A program made the position numbers and the translations under genes. A stretch of 36,223 nucleotides of DNA from CAYFZR01 sp964347835 [NCBI: uncultured archaeon] (GTDB taxonomy: Archaea; CAYFZR01). The notes under the pieces are model-generated. The model searched no databases. It saw only the letters and a list, made by a program, of their open reading frames with translations, and was not told the origin of the DNA. The stretch is taken from positions 1 through 36,223 of the forward strand of contig CAYFZR010000087.1 of the NCBI GenBank assembly GCA_964347835.1, in the 5' to 3' direction. This document shows, in pieces, positions 7,976-13,671 of this stretch (positions within the stretch are counted from its first letter, which is position 1; each line of letters starts with the position of its first letter).

Positions 7976-8126
7976 CGAAAGAAGCACACCGTGTAAAGAT
8001 ATTAGCAGCGTTGTTTGGGGCTTTATAGCACAAGATGAGGGTGGAGATTTTATTTGTCCGGTTAATCGCTTAAGAGAACTCTCAAAGGAAGAAATAGATC
8101 GCATATTTGAGATAGAAAGGGAGTGA
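7972..8126 (+). pseudogene. Small coupled gene, apparently frameshifted
   Basis: ATG 7972 overlaps the previous stop as ATGA and has a GAGAGGG site. It reads 18 residues (MTKEAHRVKILAALFGAL) to a TAG at 8026. A different frame then carries a protein-like sequence (WGFIAQDEGGDFICPV, NRLRELSKEEIDRIFEIERE) to TGA 8126 with no start of its own. The simplest reading is one ~50-residue gene broken by a single frameshift near 8010-8025, either a real mutation or an assembly error. The acidic helical C-terminus is not a family I recognise. Confidence 0.5.
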
Positions 8127-8131
8127 TTTAA

Positions 8132-8248
8132 GACGTTATAATTGAAGAATACGATACTGGAGACGGTTATTTTAGGGCGTGGATGCTAGATGACGAGAGA
8201 AACGAAATTGTCGAATCATATGGATTTTGGGAAAAGGAAGTGATATGA
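8132..8248 (+). CDS. Tiny open frame without a standard start codon
   Basis: 39 codons reading IIEEYDTGDGYFRAWMLDD and ending in FWEKEVI. The composition is protein-like and the stop (TGA 8246-8248) overlaps the next gene's start. A strong GGGAGTGAT site lies at 8119-8127, but the codons at the right distance are GTT, ATA and ATT. Either a rare start is used, only the internal ATG at about 8174 is used, or the 5' end is damaged. Function unknown. Confidence 0.4.
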   Translation, partial: DVIIEEYDTGDGYFRAWMLDDERNEIVESYGFWEKEVI

Positions 8249-8409
8249 TGGATGAAAAAAATGTTACTTATTTACTTATTTTTATAATTATATTATCTGC
8301 TGGTATTATGGCGTGCTTTGCCGAATACATAGCGGGTAAGCCGATAGAAAAAATATTTTTCATTCTATGGATTATTCTAGTATATTATACAATGATAACT
8401 TGGAAATAA
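8245..8409 (+). CDS. 54-residue double-spanning membrane protein
   Basis: Two hydrophobic helices (VTYLLIFIIILSAGIMACF and IEKIFFILWIILVYYTMI) separated by a short polar loop (AEYIAGKP). ATG 8245 and ATG 8248 are both possible. The GGAAGTGAT site fits 8248 slightly better, while 8245 gives an ATGA overlap with the preceding frame. It is the last of the run of small genes after the TPR-HEAT lipoprotein. Family unknown; a membrane partner of the lipoprotein operon is possible but not shown. Confidence 0.6.
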   Translation: MMDEKNVTYLLIFIIILSAGIMACFAEYIAGKPIEKIFFILWIILVYYTMITWK

Positions 8410-8497
8410 AAAAAGAGCGTTATAGAGACATGGATAGATTAAAAAATGTTGTTTCATGTTAAAATATTTAACGACGGTTCATCCAAAAGAAACAATT

Positions 8498-8535
8498 AAA
8501 AACTGCATACCTCCACAAATTTGATTACCGAAGGA
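8498..8535. repeat. Repeat family R1, full copy 2
   Basis: A-run, CTGCATACCTCC, ACAAATTTGATT, ACCGAAGGA. It differs from the copy at 5179 by a few substitutions. On the minus strand it lies about 180 bases beyond the stop of the 61-residue gene and ends in a T-run. Its last bases form one arm of a hairpin. Confidence 0.75.
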
Positions 8536-8564
8536 ATGCACATGATGGAAATAAGCTTCTTCGG
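8528..8564. other. Hairpin overlapping R1 copy 2
   Basis: CCGAAGGA at 8528-8535 pairs with TTCTTCGG at 8557-8564: seven Watson-Crick pairs and one G-U, with a 21-base loop. On the minus strand the stem is followed by the rest of R1 and its T-run, an arrangement that could act as a 3'-end or termination structure. Confidence 0.4.
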
Positions 8565-8716
8565 ATCTGCTGATGATAGCATGATATTTATACCAGCCGG
8601 CAAGTAAAAACAAATTAAATCAAAAATTCGTATGCAAGACGTTCCTTTATTCCCCTATTAGCCTTGCATTTTTTTTATTTGAACTTTGGACTGCTTAGTA
8701 AGTGTCTCTTGGTATC

Positions 8717-8902
8717 CTATAATTTGTTATTCATTGCGATCACTAATTCTTTCGGAATCATCAAATTTATTTCAGGTCTTTTTATTACTTTACCATCTGA
8801 ATTTAATACATTCACATTTAGAACAAGGAAACCATCTTTGGTGTAGAATTCATTGACTCTGTACAGCGTTTTTCTATTTCTTGTTACAACCTCTATTTCC
8901 AA
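8717..8902 (-). CDS. 61-residue protein of unknown function
   Basis: TTG 8902 is preceded at ideal distance by GAGGTGAC, and a TATA box lies upstream, so I regard it as a real gene despite its size. The protein (EIEVVTRNRKTLYRVNEFY, FLVLNVNVLN, INLMIPKELV) is predicted to be mainly beta-strand with no membrane segment and no cysteine. It reads like a single small beta domain. Family not recognised. It lies downstream of the DEAD-box gene on the same strand. Confidence 0.65.
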   Translation of the reverse strand: MEIEVVTRNRKTLYRVNEFYTKDGFLVLNVNVLNSDGKVIKRPEINLMIPKELVIAMNNKL

Positions 8903-8958
8903 ATTTTGTCACCTCTTTCGTCTTTTAGTTAATCTTATTCGTTACGATGAAACTATGT

Positions 8959-10116
8959 TTAATATATAAAAGCATATCCTTTGTTAGCCCAATCTTTCCT
9001 AAAAGGTAAGATTTTAAAGTTTTCTGCATCCATTTTTTTTACGTTTAAGCCATATTTGTTTGTTATTCTCCTAAAAGAGTCATGATCGTTACGTGACAAA
9101 AGAGATATCGCTTTACCTGATTTGCCATTTCTCGCAGTCCTTCCTATCCTATTAATGTAATCTTCTGGGTTTTTTGGAATATTATAATTGAAAATATGGT
9201 TTACATTCTCAATGTCTAAACCTCTCCCAGCCACATCAGTTGCCACCAGCACCGCGATTCTTCCGTTGTGGAAATCTTGAATTGTTTTGTTCCTTCTTGA
9301 TTGAGAAAGCCCTCCGTGGAAAGGTGCAGCCATTACTCCATTAATTCTTAAATTTTTAGTCAAAAGGTCTACTTCATTTCTTGTATTGCAGAAAACGATA
9401 CTTAAATCTGGTTTCTCTGTTTTCAAAATATGCAGAAGTAAAGAGAATTTTTTATAATGCTCTACATCGTAGTAGAACTGCTTTAAAAGATCATCACTTA
9501 CTTTAGTTTCCGTTCTTATCTTCTTTGCATTATGGGTGAACCTATCCTTCAGCTTTAATATTTCATCCTTCATTGTAGCGCTGAAGAAAAGAGTTTGTCT
9601 TTCTCTTGGCAATGTTTTTATTATCCTTTCGATATCATCGATGAAGCCCATATCAAGCATCTTATCAGCCTCATCGAGAATTAACGTCTTTACGTTTCTC
9701 AGGTTAATGGTCCTTCTTTGAATATGATCAAGTATTCTACCTGGCGTTCCGATAACGATATCCGCATATCTTAATTTGGATATCTGGGGCCCAATTGGGA
9801 CTCCACCATAGATGCAGAGTACTTCAAGCTTTTTAGATTCGGAAAATTTTATCAGTTCTATTGATATTTGTTCAGAAAGCTCTCTCGTAGGTGCCAGAAC
9901 GAGTGCCTGGATTTTTCCATTTCTCTCAACTTTTTCCACCAAAGGGATGCCGAAAGCGGCAGTTTTTCCAGAACCCGTCTCTGATTGGCCTATCAGATCA
10001 TACCCTTGTTTAATTAAAGGAATTGTTTCCTTTTGAATTTGTGTGGGCATTTCAAAACCTAATTCGTAAATTGAGTCCAGAATAGCCTTTTCAATATTCA
10101 TTTCATTAAATTTCAA
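8959..10116 (-). CDS. DEAD-box RNA helicase
   Basis: 385 residues with the full motif set: Q motif region (FNEMNIEKAILDSIYELGFEMPTQ split around Q22), Walker A SETGSGKTA, PTRELS, TPGR, DEAD, SAT, HGGLSQSRR, VATDVAGRGLD and the arginine-finger motif RIGRTARNG. It is an ATP-dependent RNA-unwinding or remodelling protein of the compact archaeal type, with no long C-terminal tail; roles in RNA folding, decay or cold adaptation are typical for the family. The start is TTG 10116, placed by the GGAGATGAT site about 5 bases before it; the ATG at codon 6 is an alternative. Confidence 0.93.
   Translation of the reverse strand: MKFNEMNIEKAILDSIYELGFEMPTQIQKETIPLIKQGYDLIGQSETGSGKTAAFGIPLVEKVERNGKIQALVLAPTRELSEQISIELIKFSESKKLEVLCIYGGVPIGPQISKLRYADIVIGTPGRILDHIQRRTINLRNVKTLILDEADKMLDMGFIDDIERIIKTLPRERQTLFFSATMKDEILKLKDRFTHNAKKIRTETKVSDDLLKQFYYDVEHYKKFSLLLHILKTEKPDLSIVFCNTRNEVDLLTKNLRINGVMAAPFHGGLSQSRRNKTIQDFHNGRIAVLVATDVAGRGLDIENVNHIFNYNIPKNPEDYINRIGRTARNGKSGKAISLLSRNDHDSFRRITNKYGLNVKKMDAENFKILPFRKDWANKGYAFIY
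8961..8971 (-). promoter_or_regulatory. TATA box for the 61-residue gene, inside the DEAD-box 3' end
   Basis: On the minus strand this reads TTTTATATATT and is formed by the last sense codons (F-I-Y) and stop codon of the helicase gene. The start codon at 8902 is about 64 bases further on, leaving a leader of roughly 35 bases with the GAGGTGAC site. A promoter embedded in coding sequence is inferred from motif and spacing only. Confidence 0.4.
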
Positions 10117-10227
10117 ATTTTATCATCTCCATTTCGAATAACTTAAAGTAACAAAAGCAATAGAATTAGAGTAACTAATGCTATTTTTTAACGCTTGTAC
10201 TTTAGACGAGAGATTAAACAGAAACTG

Positions 10228-10238
10228 GTATAAAAGTC
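10228..10238 (-). promoter_or_regulatory. Candidate TATA box upstream of the DEAD-box gene
   Basis: Minus-strand reading CTTTTATACC, about 112 bases before the TTG start, implying a leader of roughly 85 bases. The TTAAAAAATAGC nearer the gene is a weaker alternative. A long leader is common for cold-shock-type helicases in bacteria, but nothing here proves regulation. Confidence 0.3.
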
Positions 10239-10345
10239 TTTGCTTCTTACGAAAGTGAGGATGATGTGTATCTTAAGTAAAATCGTAAATATGTATGAAC
10301 CTGAGGGAATAATTACTATTAATTCGTTTTAATAATATTCTTTTT

Positions 10346-10382
10346 AAAAAACTGCATACCTCCAAAATTGGTTACCGAAGGA
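10346..10382. repeat. Repeat family R1, full copy 3
   Basis: A-run, ACTGCATACCTCC, AAAATTGGTT, ACCGAAGGA. It begins 22 bases after the stop codon of the methyltransferase gene on the minus strand, where it reads TCCTTCGGTAACC ... GGAGGTATGCAG followed by six T. The position and T-run suit a 3' end signal for that gene. Confidence 0.75.
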
Positions 10383-10397
10383 GTTCGACCTGATGAT

Positions 10398-10415
10398 CCA
10401 CCTTTCAGAAGGTGG
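10398..10415 (-). terminator. Hairpin across the methyltransferase stop codon
   Basis: CCACCTT, a four-base loop, AAGGTGG: a perfect 7-bp stem whose loop holds the TGA stop codon of the methyltransferase on the minus strand. Together with R1 copy 3 immediately downstream it may terminate or protect the transcript. Confidence 0.4.
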
Positions 10416-10980
10416 CAACAACGCCCACGAAATCCTTGTCTAAGAATTCTACTTTTATATTCCAGTCTTCAAATAGACCATAAATTTCTTCTAAAGAAAA
10501 ACTATGAACGTATATCCAGAATTTCTTTCCATTGAATTCTCTTAAGAAAAATTCATCAGAATTGAGATCATAGAATACTGTGAAGACAAAAGTACCGTTA
10601 TCTTTTAAGACCCTTCTGACTTCTTTCACCACCTTCTCTCTATCAGAGAACTGTCCAAAGGTATTGAACATACATACTACCATGTCAAAGGAGTTAGATC
10701 TTAAGGGTAATAACTCAGCGTCTCCTAAAATAAGATCGTCTTTAATCTTAGAGGCTATTAGCATTTTATGTGATATGTCTAACCCAACCGCATAAAAGCC
10801 CATCCGCTTGATTACCTTTAGGTGTCTTCCATTACCGCATCCCAAATCGAGTATTTTACCCTTTAAAAAAGGAATATAAAAATGTGTCTCCGAAGCTAAA
10901 TATTCATTTGGCTCTTCTAATTCATCATAAAAATCGGCATACTCATCGTAAAACTTTTTCAATCTTTCCTTTATTTTCAT
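10405..10980 (-). CDS. Class I SAM-dependent methyltransferase
   Basis: 191 residues. Motif I ILDLGCGNGRHL (about residues 43-54) binds SAM, followed by VGLDIS, an acidic LILGDAELLPL (motif II/III) and VVCMFNTFGQF. This is the Methyltransf_11/25-type fold used on small molecules, lipids or proteins; the substrate is not deducible. It overlaps the upstream LOG-like gene by four bases (ATGA), so the two are probably translated together. The stop codon sits in a hairpin loop. Confidence 0.82.
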   Translation of the reverse strand: MKIKERLKKFYDEYADFYDELEEPNEYLASETHFYIPFLKGKILDLGCGNGRHLKVIKRMGFYAVGLDISHKMLIASKIKDDLILGDAELLPLRSNSFDMVVCMFNTFGQFSDREKVVKEVRRVLKDNGTFVFTVFYDLNSDEFFLREFNGKKFWIYVHSFSLEEIYGLFEDWNIKVEFLDKDFVGVVATF

Positions 10981-11465
10981 TTTGGTTTCACAATCCTTAA
11001 TGCAATATCTACCGCTTCTTTTGCATCTCTAGCCCTATGAATTGTCTGTCCGTTTAGTGTTTTGCCAGCAAATTCTTTAGAAATGCCTCCAGAGCTTTCT
11101 ATTGCTATTACTTCTTTTCTACTATTAATAGCTAGCGCAATCTCCGATAAGGTTCCTACTCCTCCGGAAACAGAGATTACCACCTCCCCCGACCTTACAA
11201 GTATAGCATTTCTCGCGTGGCTCATAGCAGTAACTATCTTTATATCTATGTAAGGGTTCGCATCCTGAAAAGAACTTCCAGGCAGTATTCCTACCGTAGT
11301 TCCACCTTTGATCTTCGCGCCTCTAGAAACTGCCTCCATTACTCCCCCTAAACCACCACATAAAACGACGAACCCATTTTTCGCTAGTAGTTCCCCCAAC
11401 TCAGCGCACATATCTTCTACAAACTTATCCCTTATTTCTCCGCTACCTATAACCGAAACCTGCAT
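10977..11465 (-). CDS. LOG-like (TIGR00725 family) nucleotide-binding protein
   Basis: 162 residues, a Rossmann-like lysine-decarboxylase-like/LOG fold. It has VSVIGSGEI at the N-terminus, VVLCGGLGGVMEAVSRGA, ATS-like TAMSHARNAILVRSGE and SGGVGTLSEIALAI; the last corresponds to the PGGxGTxxE motif of cytokinin-activating LOG enzymes, with S replacing P. Plant and bacterial LOGs cleave nucleoside monophosphates to base and ribose 5-phosphate; this subfamily has no established archaeal role. First gene of a two-gene unit with the methyltransferase. Confidence 0.82.
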   Translation of the reverse strand: MQVSVIGSGEIRDKFVEDMCAELGELLAKNGFVVLCGGLGGVMEAVSRGAKIKGGTTVGILPGSSFQDANPYIDIKIVTAMSHARNAILVRSGEVVISVSGGVGTLSEIALAINSRKEVIAIESSGGISKEFAGKTLNGQTIHRARDAKEAVDIALRIVKPK

Positions 11466-11478
11466 GAATACCTTTATG

Positions 11479-11486
11479 TTTATATG
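11479..11486 (+). promoter_or_regulatory. TATA box for the hexulose-phosphate synthase fusion gene
   Basis: TTTATATG about 42 bases before ATG 11522. A start near 11506-11510 would leave a short leader holding the GGGGATG binding site. The divergent LOG-like gene probably uses AATAAAAG near 11493-11500 (minus strand) as a leaderless promoter, so the two genes share a 56-base spacer. Confidence 0.5.
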
Positions 11487-11521
11487 TCTTTTATTACTTT
11501 CTCATTTAAGGGGATGTTCTC

Positions 11522-12799
11522 ATGATAATTCAACTGGCATTGGATCTGACAGAGTTAGACAGGGCAATACAAATAGCGAGCGAGGCTGAAGAATACATAC
11601 AATGGGTAGAGGCTGGAACCCCTCTGATCAAGAGCGAAGGAGTTGAGGCTATAAGAAAATTGAGAAAAGAATTTCCTGATAAAAAAATCGTAGCGGATAT
11701 GAAAACGGTAGATACCGGCGCTATAGAAGTCGAGATGGCTACAAAGGCCGGAGCCGATATAATAATTTTGCTTGCAACCGCACAAGATACCGTAATTTTG
11801 GAGGCATTGAAATCTGCTAGCAGATATGGTTCTGAGATAATGGTCGATCTAATGGATGTTGAAGAGAAAGCTAAAAGAGCCAATGAATTAGAAGAACTGG
11901 GTGTCCATTACATACTTGTGCACACAGGTATAGATGAGCAGATGGCGTTTGGTAAAAACCCAATTGAAGAGTTCAATAAAGTTAGAAAGGTAACTAAAAT
12001 ACCTACCGGTATAGCCGGTGGAATAGACGTTACAAATGCGAGAGATGCGGTAGAGGGTGGAACTGATTTCCTGGTAATAGGAGGGGCTATAATCAAGGAT
12101 AAAAATCCTAAAGAGGCGGCAAAGAGAATATTATCTAGCATTGAGGGTGTTGAAATTAAGGTTAAACGGAGAGCATCGAAAGAAGAAGAGATTTTTGAAA
12201 TATTGAACAAAGTATCCACGCCAAACATTGCTAACGCCATGCATAACCAAGGAATTATGAAAGGCATAAGGCCTATCTTCCCAGGGATCAAAATGGTTGG
12301 AAGTGCCTTGACCGTAAGAGTAATGGATGGAGACTGGGCAAAGACCGTAGAAGCCATAGATGAGGCCAGTGAGGGTGATGTAATAGTAATAGATGCTGGA
12401 GGAGGAAAAACAGCAGTTTGGGGTGAACTTGCCTCTTACAGTTGTAAAAATAAAGGAGTGGCAGGAGTAGTTATAGACGGCACGATAAGAGATATAGACG
12501 AGATAATTGAGATTAAATTCCCTTCTTTTGCGAGATATATATATGCAGATGCGGGAGAGCCAAAAGGATACGGAGAGATAGGCATTGAAATAACCTGTGG
12601 AGGACAGAGAGTAAGAAGAGGAGACATTATTGTAGGAGACGATAATGGAGTAGCAGTGATACCAAAAGAAATGGCGTTAGAAATAGCAAACAGGGCTCAT
12701 GATAATCTTGAATTTGAAAATAGAGTCAGAGAAGAAATAATTAGGGGAGGTACTCTCTCGAGCATTTTAAAACTAAAGAAGTGGGAGAAAGTTCGCTAA
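11522..12799 (+). CDS. Hexulose-6-phosphate synthase fused to RraA-like domain
   Basis: 425 residues. Residues 1-~210 are a TIM barrel of the OMP decarboxylase/HPS suprafamily (IQLALDLTELDRA, IVADMKTVDTGA with the D-x-K-x-x-D catalytic set, GIAGGIDVTNARDA, VIGGAIIKDKNP). Residues ~220-425 are an RraA/HMG-aldolase-like domain (VIDAGGGKTAVWGELA, VVIDGTIRDIDEI with the G-x-x-R-D metal/substrate site). In archaea lacking a classical pentose phosphate pathway, HPS works in reverse to make ribulose 5-phosphate from fructose 6-phosphate and releases formaldehyde. This fusion is known in methanogens and relatives; the role of the RraA half is unsettled. Confidence 0.93.
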   Translation: MIIQLALDLTELDRAIQIASEAEEYIQWVEAGTPLIKSEGVEAIRKLRKEFPDKKIVADMKTVDTGAIEVEMATKAGADIIILLATAQDTVILEALKSASRYGSEIMVDLMDVEEKAKRANELEELGVHYILVHTGIDEQMAFGKNPIEEFNKVRKVTKIPTGIAGGIDVTNARDAVEGGTDFLVIGGAIIKDKNPKEAAKRILSSIEGVEIKVKRRASKEEEIFEILNKVSTPNIANAMHNQGIMKGIRPIFPGIKMVGSALTVRVMDGDWAKTVEAIDEASEGDVIVIDAGGGKTAVWGELASYSCKNKGVAGVVIDGTIRDIDEIIEIKFPSFARYIYADAGEPKGYGEIGIEITCGGQRVRRGDIIVGDDNGVAVIPKEMALEIANRAHDNLEFENRVREEIIRGGTLSSILKLKKWEKVR

Positions 12800-12801
12800 C
12801 T

Positions 12802-13512
12802 ATGAAGACTCAGATTAGATACTTAGAAGAAATTAATTTGAAGAGTCCAACAGCAATAGTTGGAGCACAAGGCTTAAGATCTGTCGGAAAAATAGCCTTA
12901 CAACATTTAATTGGAGAATTAAAGCCTAAAATATTCGCTGAACTTTATTCTCGATTTCTTCCAGCCTTTTTCTATGGTCCTTCATACCTCTCCCCTTTGA
13001 GTGCCCCAGGCGTTTTAAGAAAAGACGGATTTACAGAACTTCCCAGTATTAGGTTTTATTCGCATAATAAACCAGAATTAATAATAACTGAAGGATATCA
13101 AGCCTCAGAATCATTAGGACAATACGAAACCGCTTGTGAGATTGTAGATTTTTTTGAAAAACTTAAAGTCGTAAGGATAATTATTTTTGGAGCCCACACA
13201 ACAGGTAAAGGTGTCCAATGTTTTGCCACTGACTTAGATCTGTTGAAGGAATTAACGGAGTATAAGATTGAAAAAACACAAATTGATAAATTTATTGGCT
13301 TACCAGGACTCATTCTTGGAATCGGAATGATTAGGGGTATCAAGGGATTTTGTTTACTAGGAGAGACTTCCTCGAGCTCCAATCCAGAGGATCCAGACCC
13401 TAGAGGAGCAAAGATGGTATTGGATAAACTAAAGGATATATTAGGGATTGATCTCGATACCTCAGAACTAAAAGAGAAAAAACCCATAGGAGAAATAGAC
13501 TACCACGTATAG
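12802..13512 (+). CDS. PAC2 family protein (proteasome-assembly-chaperone-like)
   Basis: 236 residues, a PAC2-fold protein: TAIVGAQGLRSVGKIALQHL, SPLSAPGVLRKDG, LIITEGYQASESLGQYE, IIIFGAHTTGKGV, then GLPGLILGIGMIRGIKGFCLLGETS and a DPRGAKMVLDKL tail. Archaeal PAC2 proteins are suggested to help proteasome assembly, but the biochemical role is not established. The start is ambiguous: GTG 12781 would overlap the upstream gene, while ATG 12802, three bases after its stop, is preferred. Co-transcribed with the HPS-RraA gene. Confidence 0.8.
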   Translation: MKTQIRYLEEINLKSPTAIVGAQGLRSVGKIALQHLIGELKPKIFAELYSRFLPAFFYGPSYLSPLSAPGVLRKDGFTELPSIRFYSHNKPELIITEGYQASESLGQYETACEIVDFFEKLKVVRIIIFGAHTTGKGVQCFATDLDLLKELTEYKIEKTQIDKFIGLPGLILGIGMIRGIKGFCLLGETSSSSNPEDPDPRGAKMVLDKLKDILGIDLDTSELKEKKPIGEIDYHV

Positions 13513-13562
13513 TAAGTAATACTGATTTGTTACTGAAGTTATTTTCTTAAAATCTTTTAAAT

Positions 13563-13578
13563 ACTGATATATATCGGT
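13563..13578. promoter_or_regulatory. Near-palindromic TATA region upstream of the CHAT gene
   Basis: ACTGATATATATCGGT: the central ten bases GATATATATC are a perfect palindrome and the outer arms mismatch once on each side. It can serve as a TATA box for the gene at 13672 and also looks like a dimer-binding operator, so repression by a protein occluding the TATA box is possible. No regulator gene is adjacent. Confidence 0.35.
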
Positions 13579-13671
13579 AATTAATACTATAACGGAAATA
13601 AACTTAATAGTTACTTCTTATAGATAGAGGATAGAGTGGAAAAATCCTTCTTAAAACATTGAGGATGTTTT

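Larger units (their letters stand above)
8410..8716. other. Intergenic region between convergent genes
   Basis: No supported gene. It contains the R1 copy at 8498-8535 and the hairpin at 8528-8564, and T-rich runs toward the end of the minus-strand gene at 8717. Two TGATGA-like motifs (about 8540 and 8570) recall box C of C/D RNAs, but no matching box D arrangement was found. Confidence 0.5.
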
